The position numbers and the translations under genes were made by a program. A stretch of 64,000 nt of DNA from JBDTNL01 sp039933785 (GTDB lineage Bacteria; Acidobacteriota; Thermoanaerobaculia; Multivoradales; JAGPDF01): the NCBI GenBank assembly GCA_039933785.1, contig JBDTNL010000001.1, positions 182,334 through 246,333 of the forward strand. The letters run 5' to 3'. Of the stretch, positions 8,529 to 16,589 are shown one piece after another. Each line of letters begins with the position of its first letter. Position 1 is the first letter of the stretch. A model generated the notes under the pieces. That model had not been told where the DNA came from. It made no database searches and saw nothing but the letters and a program-made list of their open reading frames with translations.

Positions 8529-10094
8529 ATGTTGTTCGTTGCCGGTCTGTGGCGCGGTCGCAGTTTGCTCGCGGTATCGTGCGTCGCCTGGTTGGCAGGC
8601 TGCGGCCAGCGAGTGGATGCTCCGGATCGGTCGGCTCGATCGAGCATCGCGCCGCGGTCGGCGCAGGCCGTGCGACCGCTCAGGATCGCGCTCTACGACG
8701 ATCCGCTCACCCTCGATCCCCACCAGCGCAACCAGCTCCTCACCTTCACGGTGTTGCGCAACATCTACGAGGCGCTGACCGCGTTCGACGCCGGCGCCAA
8801 GGTCGGCCCAAGCCTGGCCGAGAGCTGGGAGAATCCGAGCGATCTCTGCTGGATCTTCCGCCTTCGCCGCGGAGTCCGGTTCCACGATGGACACGAGCTG
8901 ACCGCCGAGGATGTGCTCTACAGCTTCGAACGCGCGCGGCATATGCCGAAGAGCAACGTCGGCGGCTACCTGGTTTCGATCGATCGCGTGCGGGCTGTCG
9001 ACCGGTATACGGTCGAGGTGACGACTACGCAGCCGTTCCCGGTACTGCTCAACAAGCTGGCATTCATTCTCATCGTACCGGCCGGCTCGCCCGAGGAGAT
9101 CGACCATCCGGTCGGCACGGGTCCGTATCGCCTCGAGAGCTATACGCCGAAGAAGCGTCTGTCCCTGGCGGCGTTCGCGGACTACTGGGGCGGGATGCCT
9201 CCCGAGCGGAGGGTCGAATTCGTCCCCGAGCCCGACCTGGAAAGACGAATCCAGGCCTTGATTGCCGGCGAGGTCGACATCATCCAGGAACCGGGAGCAG
9301 CGAACATTGAGCGCATTCGTGGGGCGCCGGGCACCAAGATCGTGGTTCAAGACAGCCTGGCAGCGGTCTTTCTGCTCCTGCGGCCCGATCGTCCGCCGTT
9401 TGACGATCCCCGCGTGCGCAGAGCCGTGGACCTGGCGCTCGATCGCCGAGCGCTGGTCAGGAACGTCCTCCACGGGGAGGGTACGCCGCTCGGGCAGATG
9501 GTGGGTCGCAACGTGTTTGGCTACGCCCCGGACCTAGAACCGACGCTTCCCGATCTCGATCAGGCACGAGCCCTGCTCGCCGCCTCCGGACACGCCGGTG
9601 GTTTGGATGTCGAGGCTCCGTATCGCTCTGGCCGTGGCCCCGAGCTCGAAGCGGTACGCGAGCAACTCGCTCGCGTGGGTATCCGCCTCCATCCGAGCGA
9701 GCGCCCGTGGGTGGAGCTCTTCCCGCAGCTGCTGTCGGGAGATCAGGACCTCTATTTTGGTGCCTGGTTCTGCTTGTCGGCGGATGCCAGCGATCTGTTC
9801 GATGCCATGGTGCACACCCGCGATGCGGTGCGCGGATACGGCGCTAGCAACTTCAATCGCTTTTCGAATCCGCAGCTCGACGAAGGCATCGAACAGACCT
9901 CGCGCACGCTCGATCTGCTCAACCGCCGGCATGGTCTGGAAAGCTGTATGCGGCTGCTCATGGCGGATCACTCCTTCCTGCCGCTCTACTCGCCCTCGGT
10001 CCTGTTCGGTGTCCGCGAAAACGTCGACTGGCAGCTGCGCCGTGACGGCTTGGTGCTCGCCAAGGGGATTTCGAGGCACCCCGAGATCGGCTGA
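8529..10094 (+). CDS. ABC transporter substrate-binding lipoprotein, family 5 (peptide/nickel type)
   Basis: This is an extracytoplasmic binding lipoprotein of the OppA/DppA class. The signal peptide ends in the lipobox WLAGC, and the mature protein shows the SBP_bac_5 pattern: LTLDPHQRNQLLTFTVLRNI, then LAESWENP, FRLRRGVRFHDGHELTAEDV and VGTGPYRL. Length (about 520) is normal. A GTG at 8520 is an alternative start. No permease or ATPase gene is adjacent, so it is an orphan that must pair with a transporter elsewhere. The neighbouring P1 peptidase makes peptides or modified amino acids a reasonable but unproven substrate. Confidence 0.92.
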   Translation: MLFVAGLWRGRSLLAVSCVAWLAGCGQRVDAPDRSARSSIAPRSAQAVRPLRIALYDDPLTLDPHQRNQLLTFTVLRNIYEALTAFDAGAKVGPSLAESWENPSDLCWIFRLRRGVRFHDGHELTAEDVLYSFERARHMPKSNVGGYLVSIDRVRAVDRYTVEVTTTQPFPVLLNKLAFILIVPAGSPEEIDHPVGTGPYRLESYTPKKRLSLAAFADYWGGMPPERRVEFVPEPDLERRIQALIAGEVDIIQEPGAANIERIRGAPGTKIVVQDSLAAVFLLLRPDRPPFDDPRVRRAVDLALDRRALVRNVLHGEGTPLGQMVGRNVFGYAPDLEPTLPDLDQARALLAASGHAGGLDVEAPYRSGRGPELEAVREQLARVGIRLHPSERPWVELFPQLLSGDQDLYFGAWFCLSADASDLFDAMVHTRDAVRGYGASNFNRFSNPQLDEGIEQTSRTLDLLNRRHGLESCMRLLMADHSFLPLYSPSVLFGVRENVDWQLRRDGLVLAKGISRHPEIG

Positions 10095-10110
10095 GGCTCG
10101 ACCAGCCGGA

Positions 10111-11667
10111 CTACCAGGTGCGGTGCTTGCGCATCCCGATCCCATAGATCAGCCCGCCGACGAAGAACCCGGTGAACCAGGCGTAGACGTACAGATCGTC
10201 GAAGATCTTCGGCACCGCCGCGAGACCCGCGGCGTGCAGGAATCCCGGCACGTTGGGCAGGATACCGAGGACCAGCGCGGTCACTGCCACCCAATTGATG
10301 CCGGCGTAGCGGCCGTTGGGCCGATATAAGTCGGTGACGTCGAGGGTTTGCTTGCGCACGATCCAGTAGTCGACGATCATGATGCCGGCGATCGGTCCGA
10401 GCAGGGCGGAGTAGCCGATCAGCCAGGTGAAGATGTAGCTGCCGGCGCTCGCCAGTAGCTTCCAGGGCATCATCACGATGCCGACCAGGCCGGTGATCAG
10501 ACCGCCGGTCTTGAACGAGATCCGCCGCGGTGACAGGTTGGCGAAGTCATTCGCCGGGGAGACGACGTTGGCCGCGATGTTGACCGAGACCGTGGCGATA
10601 CCGACTCCGAGGAGCGCGGTGATCGCGACCAATAGACGGAGCCCTGCCGAGGCCAGAATCGGTTCGGCGAGGCCCGGCGGCGGCGCGGACGAAGTGATGA
10701 AAGAGAGCACCGCGACCGGATCCCACAGCTTCTCGATCGGCACGCCGTGGAGGATGCTCTGCGACGCGCTGGTGATCACGACGCCCATCGCGGAGAAGGC
10801 GATCATCGTGGTCGGCAGGCCCAGGGTCTGCCCGAGCATCTGCTGGCGTTGGCCCTTGCCGTAGCGCGTGAAGTCGGGCACGTTGAGCGCCAGGGTCGCC
10901 CAGAAGCCCACCATGCCGGTGAGCGAGGGAATGAACACCTTCCAGAACTCGCCGAAGGTCGCGAACTTGGAAGGCTCGGTGAGCATCGGCCCCAGGCCCC
11001 CGGCGCGGTTGACCGCCCAGAAGAGCAGGCAAGCCGCCATGACCAGAACGATCGGCGCCGCCCAGTTCTCGAACACTCGCACCGCGTCCATGCCGCGGTA
11101 GATGATCCACACGTTGAGCGCCCAGAAGATCAGGAACGTGATGGCGCCGGGCACGCTCAGGCCGAGGAGGGTGAAGTCGCCCCCGAGGTGGGCGAATCCA
11201 GGCCACATGGCTTCGAGGAACGTGCGCACGGCCTCGCCGCCGATATAGGTCTGGATCCCGAACCAGCCACAGGCGACGATGGCGCGCAGGATGGCCGGAA
11301 TGTTGGCCCCGCGAGTGCCGAACGAGGCCCGCGCAAGCACCGGGAACGGGATGCCGTACTTGGTCCCCGGATGCGCGTTGAGCAGAATCGGAATCAGCAC
11401 GATCAGGTTGCCGAGCCCGATAGTGAGCAACGCCTGCCACCAGTTCATGCCCACGGCGATGAGCCCGCCGGCGAGCATGTACGTGGGGATGCAGTGCGCC
11501 ATGGAGATCCACAACGCGGCGAAGTTGTACGTCGTCCAGGTCCGTCGCTCGAACGGAACCGGCGCCAGGTCCTCGTTGTAGAGCGGCGAGGACAGCACGT
11601 CCGAGGGCAACAGACGCCGGTCGGCGGCGAGCCCGCTGAGGCTTCTCAAATCGCTGAATTCGCCCAT
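10111..11667 (-). CDS. NCS1-family nucleobase/hydantoin/allantoin:cation symporter
   Basis: This is an inner-membrane secondary transporter with about 12 transmembrane helices (518 residues). The N-terminal ERRTWTTYNFAALWISM and the TM3 motif GWFGIQTYIGGEAVR match Mhp1/PucI-type carriers; the Trp and Gln of that motif align with hydantoin-contacting residues in Mhp1. The ATG at 11667 starts at MGEFSDLRSL; the open frame runs further upstream but lacks family similarity there. No purine or hydantoin catabolic genes are nearby, so the substrate stays open. The start codon is divergent from, and about 55 bp from, the next small gene. Confidence 0.93.
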   Translation of the reverse strand: MGEFSDLRSLSGLAADRRLLPSDVLSSPLYNEDLAPVPFERRTWTTYNFAALWISMAHCIPTYMLAGGLIAVGMNWWQALLTIGLGNLIVLIPILLNAHPGTKYGIPFPVLARASFGTRGANIPAILRAIVACGWFGIQTYIGGEAVRTFLEAMWPGFAHLGGDFTLLGLSVPGAITFLIFWALNVWIIYRGMDAVRVFENWAAPIVLVMAACLLFWAVNRAGGLGPMLTEPSKFATFGEFWKVFIPSLTGMVGFWATLALNVPDFTRYGKGQRQQMLGQTLGLPTTMIAFSAMGVVITSASQSILHGVPIEKLWDPVAVLSFITSSAPPPGLAEPILASAGLRLLVAITALLGVGIATVSVNIAANVVSPANDFANLSPRRISFKTGGLITGLVGIVMMPWKLLASAGSYIFTWLIGYSALLGPIAGIMIVDYWIVRKQTLDVTDLYRPNGRYAGINWVAVTALVLGILPNVPGFLHAAGLAAVPKIFDDLYVYAWFTGFFVGGLIYGIGMRKHRTW

Positions 11668-11722
11668 GATTTCGGCGCAGTGTTTCACACCTCGCCGCCG
11701 GGTTTTGGTGTACCGTAGAAAT

Positions 11723-11986
11723 GTGGCGAGAGGCTGGGGCAAGAGCGAGGAAGACGTCGAAGCGGAGAAGGAGCAGGCGCGCTTGGCGTCGAAGACGGTG
11801 GATCGCCCTGCCCGAGCCGACGTCGCGGAGGCGGTGAGACGCCATGGCATTGAGCTCTCGCTGGCGCGCATCGAGGATCAGCTTTCGCGGATCGAGAACC
11901 CCGACCGCCGCTTCGCGCTCGAAAGTGCCCGCGCGGAGTTGCAACAGAAGCTGGAAGCGAAGCCGCCGGCCAAGGCTCGCGATTGA
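11723..11986 (+). CDS. Small highly charged protein of unknown function
   Basis: This 87-residue protein is rich in Glu, Arg, Lys and Ala and is probably all helical, with a likely coiled-coil in the second half (ELSLARIEDQLSRIENPDRR). There is no signal peptide or membrane segment. I set the start at GTG 11723 (MARGWGKSEEDVEAEKEQAR); an ATG at 11666 would overlap the divergent permease start and adds residues of no protein character. Its stop overlaps the possible TTG start of the VanZ-like gene by four bases, suggesting co-translation. I do not recognise a named domain. Confidence 0.65.
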   Translation: MARGWGKSEEDVEAEKEQARLASKTVDRPARADVAEAVRRHGIELSLARIEDQLSRIENPDRRFALESARAELQQKLEAKPPAKARD

Positions 11987-12327
11987 GGGCAAGATGGATG
12001 GCGTGGGCCGCCACGGTCGCGGTGGCGGTGCTTTGCCTGATCCCGATCCCCCAGGGCGCCGAGGGCGCGGCTCTGCCCGAATCGGACAAGGTGGTGCATG
12101 TGCTGATGTTCGGCGGCCTGGCCCTGCTGTGGTGGCGGGTCTTGCCGCGACGCTGGCTGCTGCTGAGTGTGACGGTGACGCTCTACGGCGGCTTGATGGA
12201 GCTGCTCCAGGCCCTCACCCCGTATCGAAGTTGCGATCTGATGGACTTCCTCGCCGATGGTCTCGGAGTGGCGATCGCGCTGGCGGGCGCGGCGCTCTGG
12301 GCGCGGCGGCGCCGTCTCTCGCTCTAG
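11983..12327 (+). CDS. VanZ-like family membrane protein
   Basis: This is a small integral membrane protein of 114 residues with about four hydrophobic segments. It carries the VanZ-like pattern: DKVVHVLMFGGLALL, then ELLQALTPYRSCDLMDFLADGLG, with the conserved E-x2-Q, Arg and Asp residues. VanZ confers low-level teicoplanin resistance in enterococci, but most homologs have no known role. The start may be TTG 11983, overlapping the upstream stop, or ATG 11998, which has GAGGG about eight bases upstream. Its stop overlaps the end of the convergent SDR gene by four bases. Confidence 0.88.
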   Translation: MRARWMAWAATVAVAVLCLIPIPQGAEGAALPESDKVVHVLMFGGLALLWWRVLPRRWLLLSVTVTLYGGLMELLQALTPYRSCDLMDFLADGLGVAIALAGAALWARRRRLSL

Positions 12328-13103
12328 GACCCGACGACCAAGCCGCCGTCGACGGAGATCGTCGTGCCGTGCACGAAGCTCGCTTCGTCGGAGGCCAGCC
12401 ACAGATAGACGTTGGCGACTTCTTCGGGCCGGCCGAGCCGCCCGAGCGGAGTGTGGCCGACCACGGTCTGCACGATGTTCGGCGGCATCTTGCCCACCAT
12501 GCCGGTGTCGACGAATCCCGGAGCGACGCCGTTCACGCGGATGCGATAGCGGCCGAGCTCTCGTGCCCAAGTGCGGACCATGGCGATCACGCCGCTCTTG
12601 GTGGCCGCGTAGTTGGTCTGGCCGAAGTTTCCGTACAGGCCAACCACCGAGCTCGCCACCAGGATCACGCCGCCGCCGCCCTTGATCAAATGAGGTACCG
12701 CGGCGCGCACCGGCAGGAACACGCCCTTGAGGTTGACCGCGACGACCGCATCGAAATCTTCCTCCGACATGCGGCTCCGCACCTGGCCGTCGCGGACCTT
12801 TACCAACTGGGCGTCGCGGGTGATGCCGGCATTGGCGACCACGATGTCGAGACGGCCGAAGCGCGCCGCCACGGCTTCGACGGCGGCGTCGACCTCGGTC
12901 GCGGAGGCGACGTCGACGCGGTGAAACACCGCCTGCCCACCGGCGGTCTCGATCTCAGCCACCGTCGCGCCGCCGCCCAACGAATCGACGTCGAAGATCG
13001 CGACCGTCGCACCTTCGGCGGCAAACGCCTGCGCCGTCGTCCTGCCGATGCCCACGGCGCCTCCGGTCACGATCGCCACCTTGCCCTTGAATCGTTCGCT
13101 CAT
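12324..13103 (-). CDS. SDR-family oxidoreductase (FabG-like)
   Basis: This is a classical short-chain dehydrogenase/reductase of 259 residues. The cofactor motif TGGAVGIG is at 13-20, NAG at 91-93, the catalytic Ser near 151-152, and YxxxK at Tyr165-Lys169. The C-terminus VDGGLVVGS is typical. Closest by feel are 3-oxoacyl-ACP or acetoacetyl-CoA reductases, but the substrate cannot be fixed from sequence. Asp38 after beta-2 (AIFDVD) suggests a preference for NAD(H) over NADP(H); this is inference. ATG 13103 was preferred to an adjacent TTG. No fatty-acid synthesis genes are linked. Confidence 0.95.
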   Translation of the reverse strand: MSERFKGKVAIVTGGAVGIGRTTAQAFAAEGATVAIFDVDSLGGGATVAEIETAGGQAVFHRVDVASATEVDAAVEAVAARFGRLDIVVANAGITRDAQLVKVRDGQVRSRMSEEDFDAVVAVNLKGVFLPVRAAVPHLIKGGGGVILVASSVVGLYGNFGQTNYAATKSGVIAMVRTWARELGRYRIRVNGVAPGFVDTGMVGKMPPNIVQTVVGHTPLGRLGRPEEVANVYLWLASDEASFVHGTTISVDGGLVVGS

Positions 13104-13171
13104 CAAGGCGCGATGCTAGCTCAGGCGAACGCAAATGGCAGGGTTACGCATCACCGTGCCAGACTCTCCCG

Positions 13172-14098
13172 ATGCCGGCCTTGTCGAGCTCGCCTCCGCC
13201 CACCGTCGCCGTGGTGCTGGTCAATTGGAACGGGGTGGCCGATACGCTCGCCACGTTGGGCTCGCTGGATCGAGTTCGGGGGCCGAGGGTGCGCCCCATC
13301 GTGGTCGACAACGGCTCGACCGACAACTCCGTCGAGCGGCTCCGCCGCGAACGTCCAGACATCGAGCTGCTCGAGACCGGGAAGAATCTCGGCTTCGCGG
13401 GCGGTAACCTCGCAGGCTTCCGGTACGCGCTGGCCGATCCCGCGGTCGCCTTCGTGCTGGCGCTCAATACGGACGTCGAGGTCGATCCCGAGTTCCTGCT
13501 ACCCCTGATCGAGGCCTGCGGCGACCCGCAAGTCGGGGCGGCGGGTCCCAAGATCTTCTATTTCGAGCCCCCAGATCGCATCTGGGCAGCCGGTGGGCGC
13601 CTGCGCTGGCGCGAGACCGTGACTGAGGAATTCGGTCAGCGCTGCCTCGATGCTCCTGAGTTCTCGGCGGCGAAGGACGTCACGTACCTCACCACCTGCT
13701 GCCTGTTGATGTCCCGCCGAGCACTCGAACGCGTCGGCCTGCTCGACCCCGTCTTTTTCATCAACATCGAGGACGCGGATTGGTGCCGGCGCGCCCTCGA
13801 TGCGGGGTTCCGCCTGCGCTATGAGCCGGCGAGCCGCATCTGGCACAAGGTCGCGGCGGCGACCGGCGGCGGCTACACGCCGACCAAGACGTTTCACACC
13901 GGACGGAGCAACGCGCTCTTCGCCCGGCGCCACGGCGGCGGGTTCGGCTTGGCCGCCTTCCTGCTCGCGAACGTGGTGGCGCTGCCGCTCGCTGCGCTCA
14001 GGGAATGGCCGCGCGGGCGATTGAAGTCGGTCATCTCGAAGGCTGGTGGTGTCTGGCGAGGTCTTCGCGATCCACTGCCGCCGCCGCCTCGAGCCTGA
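13172..14098 (+). CDS. Glycosyltransferase family 2 (rhamnosyltransferase-like)
   Basis: This is a cytoplasmic GT-A enzyme that transfers sugars from nucleotide donors. The N-terminus TVAVVLVNWNG, VDNGSTDNS (45-53), GKNLGFAGGNLAG (70-82) and the metal-binding NTDVEV (99-104) define the fold. The later stretch FFINIEDADWCRRALDAGFRL is typical of WbbL-like rhamnosyltransferases. It ends with a hydrophobic and basic tail that could contact the membrane. It is convergent with the minus-strand polysaccharide operon and belongs to the same locus. Acceptor and donor are unknown. Confidence 0.93.
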   Translation: MPALSSSPPPTVAVVLVNWNGVADTLATLGSLDRVRGPRVRPIVVDNGSTDNSVERLRRERPDIELLETGKNLGFAGGNLAGFRYALADPAVAFVLALNTDVEVDPEFLLPLIEACGDPQVGAAGPKIFYFEPPDRIWAAGGRLRWRETVTEEFGQRCLDAPEFSAAKDVTYLTTCCLLMSRRALERVGLLDPVFFINIEDADWCRRALDAGFRLRYEPASRIWHKVAAATGGGYTPTKTFHTGRSNALFARRHGGGFGLAAFLLANVVALPLAALREWPRGRLKSVISKAGGVWRGLRDPLPPPPRA

Positions 14099-14104
14099 AA
14101 CGGA

Positions 14105-14641
14105 TCACTCATGCTCGAGGTGAGCCTCCAGCACACGGGCGGGGTTGCCAACCGCGGTCGACCCCGCCGCCACGTCGGAAAGCACCACCGCTGCGGCGCC
14201 GATGTTGGCGTCGTCGCCGACGCGAATACCGCCTAGCAGTGTCGCACCGGCGCCGACCGTCACGCGGTCGCCGAGGCGCGGGCATGCGGTCTCCGAGAAG
14301 CGCGCCTCGCCGAAGGTGACGCCGTGCAAGATCGTGCAGTCTTCGCCGATCACGGTCGTCCCGCCGATCACGGTGCCGACGCCGTGCGCGAGAATGCAGC
14401 CGCCGCCGATCTCTGCCGCGGGCAGGATGTCGACCGCCGAGGCCGCGATGGCCCAGCGCCGGCACGCGGCCGGCAGGATCGGAACGCCCCAGCCGCGGAG
14501 GGTATGCGCCATGCGGTGCGCGACCAGGGCCTGGAATCCGGAATCGAACAGGAAAGCGTCGATGAGCGACGCCAACATGCCGCGACCCTTAACTTCTCGC
14601 AGACGACCGAAGTCGCGGCTCAGACGGGGCCACATCGCCAT
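14105..14641 (-). CDS. Serine O-acetyltransferase-like (CysE/left-handed beta-helix) protein
   Basis: This is a hexapeptide-repeat acetyltransferase of 178 residues. The segment DILPAAEIGGGCILAHGVGT, then GTTVIGEDCTILHGVTFGE and VTVGAGATLLGGIRVGDDA, gives the left-handed beta-helix with the acetyl-CoA site. It is shorter than cysteine-pathway CysE (about 270) and lacks most of its N-terminal helical domain. As the last gene of a polysaccharide operon it may acetylate a sugar rather than serine; this is inference. The start at 14641 is two bases after the deacetylase stop; the longer frame to 14701 would overlap that gene. Confidence 0.88.
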   Translation of the reverse strand: MAMWPRLSRDFGRLREVKGRGMLASLIDAFLFDSGFQALVAHRMAHTLRGWGVPILPAACRRWAIAASAVDILPAAEIGGGCILAHGVGTVIGGTTVIGEDCTILHGVTFGEARFSETACPRLGDRVTVGAGATLLGGIRVGDDANIGAAAVVLSDVAAGSTAVGNPARVLEAHLEHE

Positions 14642-14643
14642 GT

Positions 14644-15441
14644 TCAGGGCTTCCCGCGTCGCAGCGCGCGAAGCAGGCCGAGGCGCGGCAGGCGACTCCA
14701 CAGCGGATACCAGCCGCGAGCTTTGAGGCGCAGCTCGAGAGCACTTTCGCCAGGGCGGACGATCATGCGGGCGGCGGCGAAGGGGTCGTGGGGATTCGCA
14801 AGCGGTTGACCATGAATGCTGGCGGCGCCGAGATAGCCGGCGCGTTCGGCGCCCATACGAGCCCGCGCGTCCAGCCGGCCGTAAGGGTAGCAGAAGGTCC
14901 GGATAGGCGTTTCCAACGAGGACTCGAGATCACGTTTCGAGTCGCGCAGTTCGGTCGCGAGCGCCGCTTCGTCGCAACGTGAAACATCGACATGGTTTCG
15001 CCCGTGGCTGGCGATTTCGAAGCCCTGCTGCGCCAGCGATCGAAGCGCTGCCGCATCCATCAACGCCTCGCTGCGCTCTCCCGCGCCGTGGTCCCAGTCG
15101 TTGGTTCCGCCGAGCCTGCTGCTGACCGCGAACACGGTGGCCGTCATGCCGCGGCGAATGAGCTCGGGAGCCGCATGCTCGGCGAAGCAGCAGCAGGCGT
15201 CGTCGAAGGTGAGGACCACCGAGCGCCGGGGACGCTCGCCCTTCCGAGTCATCTCGCAAGCCTCCGCGAAGGTGACCGTTCGCAAGCCGGCTGCGGCAAG
15301 GACATCCAATTGAGCCGCGAACGCCGCGCGATCGAGGTAGCTGTCGGTGAAGATCGCCGGCGGTACGAGGGGGAAAAGCTCCACGTGGTGATACATCAGC
15401 ACTGGAATTCGCAGTCCTTGGTTGATCGATCGGCCGTTCAT
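14644..15441 (-). CDS. Polysaccharide deacetylase family protein (NodB domain, CE4)
   Basis: This CE4-type enzyme is predicted to remove acetyl groups from amino sugars. Motif 1 TFDD (78-81) supplies the catalytic base and a metal Asp; motif 2 SHGRNH (145-150) supplies the metal His146 and His150; motif 3 FCYPYGR follows. No signal peptide is seen, so it may act in the cytoplasm on lipid-linked sugars, as some operon-encoded deacetylases do. The start codon overlaps the stop of the upstream GT4 gene by four bases. It shares the operon with an acetyltransferase-like gene, suggesting controlled acetylation of the glycan. Confidence 0.92.
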   Translation of the reverse strand: MNGRSINQGLRIPVLMYHHVELFPLVPPAIFTDSYLDRAAFAAQLDVLAAAGLRTVTFAEACEMTRKGERPRRSVVLTFDDACCCFAEHAAPELIRRGMTATVFAVSSRLGGTNDWDHGAGERSEALMDAAALRSLAQQGFEIASHGRNHVDVSRCDEAALATELRDSKRDLESSLETPIRTFCYPYGRLDARARMGAERAGYLGAASIHGQPLANPHDPFAAARMIVRPGESALELRLKARGWYPLWSRLPRLGLLRALRRGKP

Positions 15442-16589
15442 CGGAGCGCTCGCCTCTGCTCGGCGATGAGCTGGCGAAACATGGCCGCGTAGTCATCCAC
15501 GGTGGCGGTGAACGGATAGCGCTCGGCCTGCCGGCGCGGGCGATCGCCCCACGCGGTCTCGAGCGCGCGCACGAGGGTTGCGGTGTAATCGTCGAGCGCG
15601 GCCGGATCGCAGCACAAGCCGCCGTCGCCGAGCACTTCGCGCCGCACGGTGTCGGCGGTCGCCACACAGGGTCGGCCGCAGGCCATGGCCTCGAGATACA
15701 CCAAGCCGAACGACTCGGTGAGTGAAGGCAAGGTGAAGACATCGGCGGCGCGATACCAGGCGGCGATCTCGTGGCGCGGAACCCGGCGGCGAAGGTAGCG
15801 TCCAGAACCCAATCGCCGGACGGCGAGCGCGTCGAGCGCGGCCGCCGATTCGCCATCGCCGAGCACGACCAGGCTGCCGCGGCCGAGCCGCGCCACCGCT
15901 TCGACGGCGAGCTCCATGCGTTTGTGAGGGTCGACGGATCCGGCAGTGAGGAAGATCGGCGACTGCAGGGCGAGCTCGACCGGCGTCCCGGTGGATACGC
16001 TAGGCCCGCTGGGGGTAAAGCGCTCTAGGTCGACGCCATGCGGGATGATCTCGATGTGCGCCCGTGGCGCCCGTTCGCGCACCATCTCGGCTGCCGCGGC
16101 GGTGAAGACCACCGCGCGATCGGGTCGCTGCCGAGCGAAGGCGCCTTCCCACTTGGGGCTGTTGCCGTGCGCGATGTCGACGAACGGCGTGCCCTTCGCG
16201 AGACGGAGCAGGCGGCATCCCCAAGCGCCGACCAGGCCGCCCTCCATCACCACGGCATCGTAGCCGCCGCGCCAGAGACCCGGCAGGCTCGCGAGCGCCG
16301 CCGTATCCCATTCCAGATTGAGCGGATCGAGGTAGAGCGTGTCGAGCGCCTTCCTGCCCAACCGAGTCGCGCTATAGAGCGCGTTCCACCACCGCGTGTC
16401 GCGCGAGAACGCGTCGATCCTATGGTGAGGAAGACCGACCGGGCCGCGGCAGTAGAGCTCGACTTCGAAACCGTGCCGGCCAACGAGAGCCTCGGCGAGC
16501 TCGACTACGAAGATCTCGGCGCCGCGCTCGTACACGCCGATGCCTGGCATGACAAAGGCAAGGCGGAGAGGTGATTCATGGTTGCTCAC
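15438..16589 (-). CDS. Glycosyltransferase family 4 (GT-B)
   Basis: This is a retaining GT-B enzyme of 383 residues. The N-terminal domain has an acceptor-side loop after AFVMPGIGVYERGAE, and the C-terminal domain has the donor-site pattern LTAGSVDPHKRMELAVEAV and the E-x7-E element ESFGLVYLE within PSLTESFGLVYLEAMACGR. The gene lies in a tight minus-strand operon and overlaps both neighbours by four bases (flippase upstream, deacetylase downstream). The sugar donor cannot be deduced. It probably extends the repeat unit that the flippase exports. Confidence 0.94.
   Translation of the reverse strand: MSNHESPLRLAFVMPGIGVYERGAEIFVVELAEALVGRHGFEVELYCRGPVGLPHHRIDAFSRDTRWWNALYSATRLGRKALDTLYLDPLNLEWDTAALASLPGLWRGGYDAVVMEGGLVGAWGCRLLRLAKGTPFVDIAHGNSPKWEGAFARQRPDRAVVFTAAAAEMVRERAPRAHIEIIPHGVDLERFTPSGPSVSTGTPVELALQSPIFLTAGSVDPHKRMELAVEAVARLGRGSLVVLGDGESAAALDALAVRRLGSGRYLRRRVPRHEIAAWYRAADVFTLPSLTESFGLVYLEAMACGRPCVATADTVRREVLGDGGLCCDPAALDDYTATLVRALETAWGDRPRRQAERYPFTATVDDYAAMFRQLIAEQRRALR

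Noticed and set aside
10747..11718. Plus-strand open frame opposite the NCS1 permease
   Set aside because: No domain and Glu/His/Arg-rich shadow composition, whereas the permease motifs on the minus strand are clear.
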